Assembly (NCBI GenBank): GCA_900184925.1
Contig: FXYJ02000011.1
Location: 1-60,990, forward strand
Direction: 5' to 3'
DNA from: Ruminococcaceae bacterium HV4-5-B5C
Lineage (GTDB): Bacteria > Bacillota > Clostridia > Oscillospirales > Acutalibacteraceae
Length of the DNA: 60,990 nt
The position numbers were made by a program, and so were the translations under genes. Shown here in pieces: positions 30,101 through 34,259 of the stretch (position 1 is the first letter of the stretch; every line of letters begins with the position of its first letter). The notes beneath the pieces were generated by a model. It was not told where the DNA came from. It saw only the letters and a program-made list of their open reading frames with translations, and did no database searches.

Positions 30101-32373
30101 CGGTCGACTCGCTCATCACCCTGTATATGAATCAGGAGTGGGCCGATCATCGCACCGCGGCTGACGCAGCGGGAGACCTTTACAGTAAGAACATCGTTAC
30201 CGATCCGGTGCAAGCCGCTAAGTATTTGCTGCAAACTCATTATACCGATCTTCAAACGGCGAATGCGCTTGTTGCCGTCAATTACGGTCATGCCGTGGAA
30301 TACCTCAACCAGGCGATCAACCTCGTAGCGCAGGCGGGCGGTAAATTCGGCCTAAGCCGTAAATCCATCTACCTGGACTATTACACGATGCTTATGAATC
30401 AGTATTCGAGTGACAGCCTGCAGGTATTTAAGCTGCTGTATGCCACATGCCAGGATATCAGCGAAACGGCGAGCTATTTCATCGACAGCGGGGAAGAACC
30501 AAGATACGTCAGCAGTCTGATCAACAGTTATCTTGCTTTGGGAGTGTACTCGGGGTATTACAATGATGGGTTGACCTGCCCCTTCCTTAACGGCGCGCTG
30601 AAGGATTCCTTCAACGACAATATCGCGTCGATCAGCCAGACACTTGCAGGGAATCAATCGCCCGCCGAAGCTGCTGCCCTGCTGAAAAACGCAAGCTACA
30701 GCCTCTACGACGTTGCGTCGGCTCTGAAAACGATGCTTGGTCTGTCTTCGGATGATGCAAAGGCGGCGATGATAAGCGCCGGCTACAGCGACGCGGACGC
30801 GCTTGCGGCGGTCAGGGCGGTTTACAACTCCGATTTGTTCCAGTTGCTGCATTATGACGCGGTCGGTTTAAGCACGGACCATGTGCGCGATTGCTACGAT
30901 ATGCTGTCCGAGTGGTGCCAACAGGATCTGCAATTCGATGTTGCCAATTTTGCATTCGATATGGAACAGATGGGATGTTCGGATAGAGACATCTTCACCG
31001 GTATCCTCCGATACCGCGGCTATCAGCATTACAATACCCTTACCCAGCAGGATGTCGTGAACATAGAAAGAACCATATTTAAAGGCAACAACGTTGATCT
31101 GCTCTATAATCTATCTCTCTATCAGACGTATGTCTACGCCGTAACGTACCGTTTTGGAACCGATTCGTATTTCTACTATCAAACAGGTGATCTTGAAAGC
31201 TATATTCATCTCCTACTCCCGAGGTACAGACATGTCGATGCCATGAAACTCATTTATTCCAATGCCGTCGTACCGGACGATTTCGACGTCTATATGTCGA
31301 GGACGATGGATGAGGATACCGCCAATGCGCTCCGTCCGACGGGAGGTTTCAGTTTCAAAGCCGACAGAGCTTATTCGATGCTGGAGAATTACTGCGGCTA
31401 TAATCCGGAGAAGGTTTCGGATTATCTGAATAGCGACACATATTCCATGGATGATATCGCGAAGCAGCTGTTCGAACATGAGAACAATTATCTTAATGCA
31501 ATGAAATGGATGAAAGGTAAAGATGTACCAATCGAAGATATCGTTAATGACGCCTTGCTGTATGGCGGCGAAATTTACTGGGATCTGATGATTGACTTAC
31601 ACATTCTCGGTTATGATGAGGATACAAGCATAAGCACACTGGCTGCGATTATGCCGATAGAAATGTGGTACGGGGTATTGTGCAAATATGATCGTGAAGT
31701 CTACGGAATCAATTACGATAGTAAGATTCTGGATGATCAGCTGTTTAAAGTGGCGGATGCCGGCGGCTACGACATTTTTGACCTGGTATACTCCATTTCA
31801 TGGTATGATGAAGGATGGTTTGATAATAGTCATGAAGTCCAATTTGTCAACCATTTGGTCAGCCTGTATATGGATAAAAACGGGAAAAGCGCCAATATAG
31901 ACTCGTGTGTGATCTCCATCATGAATTATCTGGGGTATACCATCGACGATGCGGCCACCTATACCGCGGTCGATTTTGGCAGCAGTGATTACTCCGTAGC
32001 GGAGTATGTCGTGGCGGATCTGCCGATAATCGGCGGATTTATCGGTCAAATTCCGAACTGGACGGACGCCGTCACTTGGCTGATCGGAGGAGGATACGGC
32101 GTTAACGAAAGCTTTGCGGCGATTGACCGCAACCCGGACTGGAAGTTTGCCATCCAAGTGGATGCGTCGATGCTCATTGATTCTTTCTTTAGCATGCCAG
32201 GAAAATCTGCGGAAGAAGCAGTGGAAGCTACCGAAGAGGCTCTTTTCACGACCGCCAAGATCGTTAAGGCGGCTGTAAAAATCGGCAGTAAAATGGCGGC
32301 AATTGCAACGAAACTCGAGATCGCGGGTCACAAAGGCAAGATACATCTTAATCCTAAGGTAAAAGATTCATAA
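12178..32373 (+). CDS. Giant repeat protein (about 6731 aa): Ig-like arrays plus AGY helical repeats
   Basis: One uninterrupted frame of 20.2 kb. I place the start at ATG 12178, after TGGAG at 12 nt; the frame is open to 12082. A hydrophobic segment near residues 12-30 (VSMVSVLLVISILFGMYSC) is a signal peptide, signal anchor or imperfect lipobox. Next come a carboxypeptidase-regulatory-like beta domain (about 41-110) and a beta-helix-like part (about 130-430). Residues 438-2970 hold 27 Ig-like repeats, 2971-3065 a SwmB-like domain and 3066-3627 helical repeats. Residues 3630-3905 hold three more Ig-like repeats, 3906-4010 a second SwmB-like domain, and 4011 to about 6650 further helical repeats, ending in a Lys-rich tail. 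There is no LPXTG motif, SLH domain or C-terminal membrane helix. It is probably an exported adhesin or surface fibre; the function is unknown. A two-component system with a shared operator lies directly upstream. Confidence 0.9.
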   Translation: MPWYQYMKKRPFVSMVSVLLVISILFGMYSCSFMSHTTAPLQKVSIHVTDAITAEAVKGAKVTVGPSTMTTDNDGSAQFELSVSTYRYSVSANGYQQTGDKIEVSQNGVSKSVEIVPDAIRKAGTYGAESGSQKTISGNVDLAADGITLRNMKIKGNLTVDSTVGDGTVALQHLSVDGTATVKGGGSHSVQVEDCTFTSVIIDKSGVHVVMQGGTTAKVIDVKSQASLDASGVSSSNLPVAISASGEITLTGSFNAVEITDPNAVLHLVGGTVKNLEVAKGAENTQINLESGASVTNTEIQTSGAVRLSGSFENVQLSAAGTSLNLDGGTIQALSVTKDASSAKIGLDTGTNVTNLVLGSAATVTGGGHIRAASILASGSSIAQQPDSTALSSDVTATVSGVKVTGSSGASGNRAGNTTNGSGNGGTIDLSGLIQSQLAGVSISGSPRLTYNGSSFDYNLGNLTLSGKNRSGKSMDISWFPVTWTVISGPASVSGDSMTVSGSGSVTVRATVYGVASNELTLNVEKAAPVLWKLVVSGSPSLTYNGSGLTYDLSRLTLTGQDQFGNAYSLTGKTVTWGIVSGPAKIQGSIMTVTGSGTIVVQASAEGRASNQQTIPVTQGLPVLTNLKIFGNPALAYGGKAFDFDLNDLTLVGTDQFGNPYNIDKKQVEWILVSGPATLSGSVLTVAGSGAIVVAAKVDGVISESQTLTVAGAVPSLTNLILSGNPALNFNGTSFTYNLGELALNGRDQVGKAYDLTGKPVEWSVVSGPATVSGNTLTVTGSGTVVVSAKVGGITSNRLTLTVGEADQILTNVVLSGSPSLTYDGKDVPFDLGSLTLSGADQSGKAYDLTGRPVEWSVISGPAKISDGTLFIAGSGEVVIAAKVDGIASNSLTLKVGKSSGGGTTLSKLVLSGNPSLTYGGENLSYDLSGLTVVGYDQSGKECSMKDETVYWSVISGPAEIRGTMLNITGSGEIELMAVVDGIGSNLLDLTVSTKPEPTGIMISGIPTLAYDQTPITYDLSKLLLTGMDQYGNAFDFRNAAIVWYVVQGNATVSGSTLTITGSGYIDILATVDGISCSGNRFTLTVEQVSQPPVLTGITLACYSQLIYSGTTSTYELSCLSLEGKDQFGNYFNLTGLPVTWSVISGPAAISGDTLSLSGYGPIVLEATCSGLTSNRLTVTVEKGIPYLKSITLSCPSHLLYHGNMVDQNSFELNSLLSGLDQFGDPFDFSGTYITWRVLSGPADLSGNELVLRGTGTVVVQAVYDGLSTEIYSNQFSLTVDKAAPVLCSLVLSSSKGLGEADVSYGGVGSIYDLNQLILSGCDQFGDSFPINQAAVVWNLIAGPATLSGNMLTFTGKDCVTVTATVNGITTVQCRINPVAEAPRVEALSLSGNPVSNVFEGVKPFYYNGASVSYNLTQLGIYGLKATDQFGNSIDLSSGVNWKVISGPASVSGNILTITGDGTVEIAAMANGVTSNCIGLKVYGELPKLATLSLSGNSGFSYVAPISCDLNSFTLSGADQNGLHYDLGGRQISWAVVSGPASVSNNILTINGVGIISLAATVDGVTSNVFNITVTMGITAVYLVSQPEIIYDQQNLTLDLDALLLSAADTAGNETITDAQWYSWSVVSGPASISGTNLTVTGYGTIVLRANCGGTAAGTISLTVKKAASVLKKLKLSGGNIIYNGTNFTYDLGSLTLTGYDQFGDVFDLTGKQAVWGIVTGTDKLSGSVLAITSASIQDTVFATVGGISSDELEIFIERAKPEIRKLSWASQPTLTYNAADFNYDLKQVLSGTDQFGNSYDLSGASVTWTLLSGPASLNSGVLSITSSGTVKVSASVGDLSAGELDIAVNRAAPVLVSLSFSNCPVLTYNGSTGYYDLSKLGLVGKDQYGDTFDLTNQQINWQSTAASVSYIDSDKKQIVIFKAESIYISARVGYSMDAISTSETIRIVDAIPVLSCLGLQNYNPEKIRNGQYYAYNLDSIGLTGKDQFGNAYDLNGQTVTWTVLSGSATVRGDLLTPTGNGMITVQASVGNVASAEYSFEADGKIQSLSLSGNPELEYDGSSINFDLSKLTLTAIDEFGNPYSLTGQQLSWYAGNTCLSGSTLVITGSGTVSVCVWVNNICSNTLDLSVDRSASRMDRLSIDGGPQLTYAGKDLTYDLSSMRVCGYDQFGVPYNSNVTWQVLSGPATVSGSILTVTGSGTVIVRASSGNVVSNNLSFAVNREGCELAGMTLYGGRSFTYNGSNLTFDLNALTIAGVDQYGQAYGVNGTISWAVVSGPASVSGNTLTISGDGTVVVTATVEESGVTSSSLSLTVSRGAPYLSSLAIARNACPIPAYDGQAFNCKMNILTLSAKDQFGNAFSLDNLSASYSLVSGPATFDGTNLTIDSDGTIVLIATAGGVSSNKLSIAVSRNDPRLTGIEFADTPSLTYNGSPISFDLSGIALSGKDQFGTPFVIGQLPATYRVLAGPATVSGSTLTVTGSGTVQIMPTVNGVNGSIMLIDVGAAAPALSSLTVGGVPSMTYDGSSIGYDLKKLIILGTDQFGNSIGIDGLGETFSVLSGSATISGNMLTVNGSGTVTVAVSVGNVSKQFDITVNQAAQRLAALFVSGSPALCYNGANLAYDLGNLVVSGSDQFGGRFNLTGQTAAWQVLSGPASVQGSTLTVTGSGTVVIAASIGGVLSSGFSLTVSREAAALTSLTFNSTPSLSYNGAPLTLNLDSLGLTGTDQFGGIYNLAGAEQTFSVSAGKASVNGNLLTVTDSGSVTVTVTVSGISASVTLPVGRTAPELRGLTIENVPTLTYNGSSLAYDLGKLKVTGTDQFGAVIEFPAQAVVWTASGPATVSNGILTVTDSGSVFVSAEVNGVSSGDVKITVDSAEPVLSRVKLSGMPYITYSGVPVTFDLDQLVLQGSDQFGNPVAIDGTQSIIWSVVSGPASVSGSTLTVTGDKPVTMRATVGGVTSDDLALAINELAQPKVLSAQTSPDGTKIRLNFDQPMSMPQTGYYTVFIDGAAVSISGFHWTPGSSEIDLNFAACVVGKTITVSCANDAQQAQNGAYLAGFYKVTVADCRNSMQMAAAMHIAHITASEAVSTLNPLFSLDANTVPTLLKGAGYGAQETADAMITNYGWKPATIVSGFLSAGFSLSDIAMALRRSCVVDEADAWYALRAGGADSDDVTAAVSSVYTPDTDIIAGCLRSDGEGIVAAARQISYLYGTYYSGYSVPEDRFTASTLAKAGYSLNDAVFVLKNIYQDSADGVWSAIISPDAFQAYQFTERYAAFGDAYGLPELGNRLCKQSVSPQNVTGYMKALGFTGKLAGLAIKTNFPSLSADDFVYSLWNGKYSAAEAGSALANSFQITDPSEAYTALIKEYAEDDILDFLKSGLNASPLQIAQIMQGRNSHTSESIAQKIKAMYGLDAAGCLTALFNDGGPDSKQSLVGTVETVYGLKTAGDVMQAIQSLKLTPVQMAQLLFSMATDCDSFITGDNVWQSYRAAGNSAEDLARWCKSSLSYPNDMAAQVILSGGYSLTQTEKAVRQVYSTDIGSAIYMLWKYHLGSLSDIIAAAQTVYGVADAVPQMLAGISENSSYNESGLAGLLKQLGFDAVKSYGYLTHAGYTADHVMQALENVYGASANPAIASIRLVGNNNLLYSGTALSFDLGTLSILASDQYGNPISLAGKDLIWSVSSGPASVSGSCLTITGAGTVAVALSADGVMSNGLSLSVSLAQPELSMIILSGSPNLVYDGTAFTYDLGGLTVNGLDQYGVTYELGGTLLSWRVASGNASVNGGVLSLSDGGAVGLTVAANGVESNLLTLTPVRTTPRLTSLHLGTAPRLNNYGVDYTFDLNGLTLIGSDQFGGGYDTAGVSAVWSVVSGDASVSGHTLTVTGTSPITLNATVGNVSGQFVICQNTVARPNLVKAVTSADGMTIQLFFDQEMADPAAGVPYFSVLLNGNADPATGITRNPSDPTEIDLAVTNRVYGGSVTVSYRQGPVQAWSNASLIPFDAKNVGSALEKPAVALSLFHTNTPIAEAAVQLASLFGSNMQETVSLLKNAGYTADTVAQFLKTDGKQTDGQTAALMTAAGYFAADTAAELKQLYGDTDKVCAQNLLAGGAAPGSIAEALKASAYGDDDSAAAGVLLTVGVSAAETGSALKNVYHDTDLAAAQILLANSATADSVAAVMNSVYGDDDKAAAKALLQAGTEITAVAVALHEGLGASDFAAAYALKDLIPNAQMIAVLQAAPYQDGNAAVTAALKSAGLSIDEIAAAWQATLSDTNTVSLLKQTGYQIGEITQVLKGTFADSTLQAVAALTANQYQLNDILSAVKNQYGAADTEIFKALLNAGWAAKDIARIMMQAPYNLDIVNLPRTMYDAGVDATAALDILSCNYWKYCGNDYFFYLMVPAGYSLNDYAKAFKSIYGGEAYDVLSFFRKYTVKVFKPGDCIQAVAAAYGTGNAIDADMRYCMNDEGYMGDFVSNMVEIHLGIDDIISDINQYSHMQLSVLDYDTMLLNQGHFSTGVIGAALVKSSIFDAVSVGRELWWRMSDPEQTEFVRAGNITPNQLIQIKQSNGCVDTDVYETLVRIYGMKPGDACEKLNKGNFTAQQIGIILDNRGFGGAFVAQVLKQIGVDGITAIQVLQSWYSDSLKDYESAGFSAENLLEFMRSQNYGMNDALYLLHDAGYSASDAAMAAIGSYRLDMQNTIQALMDTRCWNASDINSAVSAIFANGGIDGARMQKLTAMKNSGESVSQTLNYVFGTYHIQDPQQIAVCLAKAGYGALDIAGALCDAFPLSMNDALDIAEMATDPGVSLYVSILLSQRLAGVSIKDVVSSLRYVYGVTDVNNLASYMLKAGYDLADVLLGVYYRGESIKDAAHIVAQAKGLNSDDGVIVLYIKKLGDVGKAILTMRSEFELTDLAQMVNCLLQAGYGEESLIHNFSGYTPGQVIQAIVQAENLSSPDSLYAILARKDKAAGYTDYSVADDLKNSGASDSREAAGAMIAAGFDLLDTAKAIQSAYGVSMGTAIQQASQAAKLASDDNGVCEYVASLYSSGLTAQQAVDIVYGQLTTDAKKAVSYLLKAGYQPFDILNPVIADFGVSAGAVLQNIADSKGLTSDDGLIASYLQNKKAAGATAQQLADTLKTDLNVSDPQKAMDFMIGNGCPTADAIESIRTSYAVGLGMACEYAAESLHIKDDADLLAGYVSLKRGAGVSAHDAADYVKNGLGVADASMGAKAMIKAGYGDIETAEEISAVYAVGLGDSLKMAAEAEGESSSDRLIAVLLHDKKTAGTGAADAVNYLKATLQVNSAQKAIGNLIAAGYDSIDSANAAADAYQIKELDAITLVGQAEGLSSLGPLFREYAEKCKAEGTFADDVAASLRTVLNITDPQTAADYLAEAGYQKADVANALFEKYSVMMEDANSMATLAENSSSGMGYAKSDRGAGFTAAQTAEDLKNNRSISDAGEAASLMISAGYSQMDTASAISACFSLDLVGAIQIVAQASGLSSVDSLYIGVVKSEKQSGADAQSAANVLKNSFGLSDPGKAVVFLVKGGYSAADAEAALSVYGVDVVSALGMLVSSGVESMDTLLGSYVKGLKESGAGAGSAAGTLSEMNIAGAQQAAAAMLSAGYSEIDVAKAICAGYHLPIHDAINDVSASEGKANSDSVNIQYLKENSGTITDLIRVIQNDLKVSDALTAMKYLFAMGMSASDIVSGISSAYQISVGSANSMAAQLQGLASTDSLTASYAVNLFRNGTSIDRAVLELEISCGVTNPANSAKFLIQAGYGADTMDMADALSVIYQISKADAINAIAGVCTDSTGKLSGLLEGYAYQLMSGGQNVKEAFDLLVSQGFSQQMVINALISAGASASGVTMGALESSSRTGTADELLSMVSQSSGQSIDNIVISCVYDCKAESQDLNQSSAYRRIVDLLKSFGFDDVKTAKYLLRTLGSEENMLNAFGACKGGEDMLAVDNSILQAVALAEGLASVDSLITLYMNQEWADHRTAADAAGDLYSKNIVTDPVQAAKYLLQTHYTDLQTANALVAVNYGHAVEYLNQAINLVAQAGGKFGLSRKSIYLDYYTMLMNQYSSDSLQVFKLLYATCQDISETASYFIDSGEEPRYVSSLINSYLALGVYSGYYNDGLTCPFLNGALKDSFNDNIASISQTLAGNQSPAEAAALLKNASYSLYDVASALKTMLGLSSDDAKAAMISAGYSDADALAAVRAVYNSDLFQLLHYDAVGLSTDHVRDCYDMLSEWCQQDLQFDVANFAFDMEQMGCSDRDIFTGILRYRGYQHYNTLTQQDVVNIERTIFKGNNVDLLYNLSLYQTYVYAVTYRFGTDSYFYYQTGDLESYIHLLLPRYRHVDAMKLIYSNAVVPDDFDVYMSRTMDEDTANALRPTGGFSFKADRAYSMLENYCGYNPEKVSDYLNSDTYSMDDIAKQLFEHENNYLNAMKWMKGKDVPIEDIVNDALLYGGEIYWDLMIDLHILGYDEDTSISTLAAIMPIEMWYGVLCKYDREVYGINYDSKILDDQLFKVADAGGYDIFDLVYSISWYDEGWFDNSHEVQFVNHLVSLYMDKNGKSANIDSCVISIMNYLGYTIDDAATYTAVDFGSSDYSVAEYVVADLPIIGGFIGQIPNWTDAVTWLIGGGYGVNESFAAIDRNPDWKFAIQVDASMLIDSFFSMPGKSAEEAVEATEEALFTTAKIVKAAVKIGSKMAAIATKLEIAGHKGKIHLNPKVKDS
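13489..21087 (+). repeat. Ig-like array 1: 27 tandem domains of about 94 residues
   Basis: Each unit follows the pattern L-x-L-S-G-x-P-x-L-T-Y-N-G, then Y-DL-x-x-L-x-L-x-G-x-DQFGN, then W-x-V-x-SGPA-x-VSG-x-x-L-x-V-x-GSGTV, then G-V-x-SN-x-L-x-L-x-V. I counted 27 by the DQFG/SGPA landmarks. Unit 1 has lost DQFG (KNRSGK), units 12-13 read DQNG and DTAG, and unit 16 has lost SGPA. These look like bacterial Ig-like (BIG-type) beta sandwiches. Units differ strongly at DNA level, so the array is old rather than newly expanded. Confidence 0.85.
21088..21372 (+). repeat. SwmB-like domain 1 inside the giant protein
   Basis: PKVLSAQTSPDGTKIRLNFD followed by GKTITVSCAND and a closing strand: a beta domain of the SwmB/SbsA Ig-like kind that links the Ig-like array to the first helical block. 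A second copy at 23893 has the same position relative to its own arrays. Confidence 0.55.
21373..23058 (+). repeat. AGY alpha-helical repeat block 1
   Basis: About 560 residues of repeated helix pairs of roughly 33-37 residues. Landmarks are LLKGAGYGAQETADAM, FLSAGFSLSDIAMAL, LAKAGYSLNDAVFVLKNIY, ILSGGYSLTQTEKAV and LTHAGYTADHVMQALENVYG. The pattern is Ala-rich helix, GAGY/SAGY turn, D-x-A-x-A-L-x-x-x-Y-G helix. I do not recognise the family; it has the look of an alpha-solenoid. Confidence 0.7.
23065..23892 (+). repeat. Ig-like array 2: three further domains
   Basis: Three units with the same landmarks as array 1 (SDQYGN...SSGPASVSG, LDQYGV...ASGNASVNG, SDQFGG...VSGDASVSG). They start a second Ig/SwmB/helical cycle, so the C-terminal half mirrors the N-terminal half. 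Confidence 0.85.
23893..24207 (+). repeat. SwmB-like domain 2 inside the giant protein
   Basis: PNLVKAVTSADGMTIQLFFD parallels PKVLSAQTSPDGTKIRLNFD of domain 1, and GGSVTVSYRQGP parallels GKTITVSCAND. It sits between Ig-like array 2 and helical block 2. Confidence 0.55.
24208..32130 (+). repeat. AGY alpha-helical repeat block 2 (about 2640 residues)
   Basis: At least fifteen clear landmarks such as KNAGYTADTVAQFL, TAAGYFAADTAAEL, KAGYGALDIAGAL, KAGYDLADVLLG, SAGYSQMDTASAI and SAGYSDADALAAV, each followed by a helix often ending in YG. From about 30.8 kb onward the units become Tyr/Asp-rich and diverged (LHILGYDEDTSISTLAAI, NYLGYTIDDAATYTA). There are no cysteine pairs, TPR/Sel1 signature or other solenoid consensus I know. 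Confidence 0.7.
26780..29590 (+). repeat. About 100-residue super-repeat within block 2
   Basis: Here three helix pairs form a larger unit of about 300 bp: AEGLSSxDSL, then a helix with K-x-AG-x-T-A-Q-x-A-A-D-x-L-K, then V-S-D-P-x-x-A, the AGY helix pair and Y-G-V-x-x-x-x-A-I. The GLSS-type landmark recurs as ENLSSPDSL, KGLTSDDGL, EGLSSLGPL, SGLSSVDSL and QGLASTDSL, with weaker copies between (about 10 in total). Confidence 0.6.
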
Positions 32374-32410
32374 CCGGCCAATGATTCGGAAAACTGCAGC
32401 CATTCGATTT

Positions 32411-32451
32411 CCCTCAGACAAAGATCAGGAAACAATGATCTTGTCTGGGGG
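32411..32451 (+). terminator. Hairpin after the giant gene
   Basis: CCC-CAGACAA-GATCA pairs with TGATC-TTGTCTG-GGG around an 8-nt loop with one bulged base, 38 bp past the stop. The following T-run is weak (GATTCC), so termination is likely but not certain. Confidence 0.5.
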
Positions 32452-32534
32452 ATTCCTATAATCTCTTGTAAGCAATGCTGCTTTGTGGTACTAACAAGAC
32501 TTAAAATCCGGTATCCAGTACAATCAAAGGAAAA

Positions 32535-32563
32535 AGTGACGCCAACGTTTGGTTGGCGTCACT
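32535..32563 (-). terminator. Terminator of the sigma/anti-sigma operon (minus strand)
   Basis: AGTGACGCCAAC-GTTTG-GTTGGCGTCACT, a perfect 12-bp stem preceded by AAAAA on the plus strand, that is, followed by TTTTT on the minus strand. Two smaller hairpins lie beside it: CCCCC-TAT-GGGGG (32602-32614) and CCCAC/GTGGG (32627-32643). They fill the rest of the gap up to 32681. Confidence 0.7.
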
Positions 32564-32681
32564 CATGATGCACCCGCTTTGAGGCGCGGCTGGCATGATG
32601 CCCCCCTATGGGGCCGTTATTCCTATCCCACGCTTTGGGTGGGGTCCTGACTCGAACGTATCAATGATTTGCAGAACGTTC

Positions 32682-34259
32682 TTAGTTCTTGTTCCAGAGA
32701 GGAATCCGTGTGCCAAAGATCTCAACCGCCGTTACTGAATCAGCATCGACAAAGGTCTGAAGATCAATATTGTATTGGAAGGCTCCGCCGGCATCGCCTC
32801 CGCCATCCACTTTGACTCCTGCGTCCACGGATGAGCCGTCTTTCAGAATGAGTTTGACATTGTTCGGGGAGACATCCGCTCGATCACTGTCATTCCACTC
32901 AGTGACGGGGTCACGGTACTTTCCGGAGAAGGAAAGTGACAGGTCGGAAATCGTAATGTCCTGGATTGTTACCCGGCGTCCCATCTTGGTCTTGATTTCT
33001 GCATTCGGCGTGTATTTCCGTGTGGTGTCCTGGAACTGGAGCGTAAATGGAATGTTCCAGGTGCCGGGGCAGCGAATTACGGTTTCTGATTTATAATTTT
33101 TTGCAATGCGATAGTGGCTCAAATCATTGACGGAGCAGTCCGAAGACCGCGCGCCGCGGTCGAAAAATGTTGAGAGCGCAATGACGACCCTGTTGCCGTT
33201 GTACGTCAGTTTGCGGTCAATATCTTTCTGGCATGCCTGATCGTAAGCCTGTTGGGTCGTGAAACTGTCATTTTGTTCTATGCCATTGCCCGTTATCATA
33301 GAATCACAGAAATTAACGGGCTGCATCGTATCCATGTTTTGAAAGCACAGCTTTTTCAGCGCTGGAACCTCCGACTTACTTCCGGGTGTAATGCTGATGT
33401 AAAGCACATCATCCTGGCAACCGTATTCACCCGTCTTGTGGAATCCGATATTGTCGATGAACGCGTCGGAGAACTGGTTTGAGAACTTGATTTTTTGCTT
33501 CCCGGCCGGGATGGTCCAGCTTGGGGCAATCAGGGATTTGTCAGCATATACCGCGAAAAGACCGGTCTTGGTAAAATTCTGCGCTTTTTCCGGCGTCATT
33601 TTAGCATAAAGCTGGCCTAAATCACGGAACTGGAAATCTGCATTCTCGCAGGTGGTCACTTCATCCGTCAGATTTTTCAGTGTCAGGGTGGCCGTTTTGC
33701 CGCTCAGACCGCTGAAGTCCCCTGAAGTGACCAGCTCAAAGTTGGCTGTGTCTGGAACCGTTGCGGTATCTGTGCGGAACATCTCGCATTCGCAGTCCTG
33801 CCCGCCTATTGTCAGGTCAACCTTTGCAAATTTCTCCCGTTCCAACTCGGATTTGCGGAATTCCGAGGATTCCTGAAGCGGTTTGCCGTCCTTGCTCCTG
33901 ACCTTAAGGGAAAGTTTCAGGCTCTTGTTATCGCAGACCGTCTTCTGCACCGTGATGGCGAGATCGCTCGCAGTAACGGTTTTCTCAACTGTCGCGCCTG
34001 CTTTCTGCGTTACAGCGGAAGGTACAGAAGCGTTGATCCTCGGCTGATAGGATGGGTGCGTAAATTGATAAACCCCGTAGGCCGCGGCCGATGCGGTGCC
34101 AAGCACTACAAGGGCGCAAACCGGAGCGAGAATGCTCCAGCGAATTTTGGACGAGCGCACCGTCTCCTGCCTCATGCGTTCTTTTGTCCGTGCGAAAAGG
34201 TTATTTGGAATGGGCTGCATGTTGGCAGTTTCCCAGTATTCTGTCTGAATGTTCTTCAT
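32682..34259 (-). CDS. DUF4179-type membrane anti-sigma factor
   Basis: 525 residues. A short cytoplasmic N-terminus (YWETANMQPIPNNLFARTKE) would bind the sigma factor. One transmembrane helix follows (about residues 43-64, WSILAPVCALVVLGTASAAA), then a large extracytoplasmic part of beta-rich DUF4179/DUF5643-like sequence (ASDLAITVQKTVCDNKSLKL; ITISDLSLSFSGKYRDPVTE). This is the layout of clostridial anti-sigma proteins that hold an ECF sigma factor at the membrane until an outside signal frees it. The ATG at 34259 lies 10 nt after GGAGGG; the upstream GTG (34268) touches that site and is disfavoured. It overlaps the sigma gene by 59 bp, which suggests translational coupling. Confidence 0.85.
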   Translation of the reverse strand: MKNIQTEYWETANMQPIPNNLFARTKERMRQETVRSSKIRWSILAPVCALVVLGTASAAAYGVYQFTHPSYQPRINASVPSAVTQKAGATVEKTVTASDLAITVQKTVCDNKSLKLSLKVRSKDGKPLQESSEFRKSELEREKFAKVDLTIGGQDCECEMFRTDTATVPDTANFELVTSGDFSGLSGKTATLTLKNLTDEVTTCENADFQFRDLGQLYAKMTPEKAQNFTKTGLFAVYADKSLIAPSWTIPAGKQKIKFSNQFSDAFIDNIGFHKTGEYGCQDDVLYISITPGSKSEVPALKKLCFQNMDTMQPVNFCDSMITGNGIEQNDSFTTQQAYDQACQKDIDRKLTYNGNRVVIALSTFFDRGARSSDCSVNDLSHYRIAKNYKSETVIRCPGTWNIPFTLQFQDTTRKYTPNAEIKTKMGRRVTIQDITISDLSLSFSGKYRDPVTEWNDSDRADVSPNNVKLILKDGSSVDAGVKVDGGGDAGGAFQYNIDLQTFVDADSVTAVEIFGTRIPLWNKN

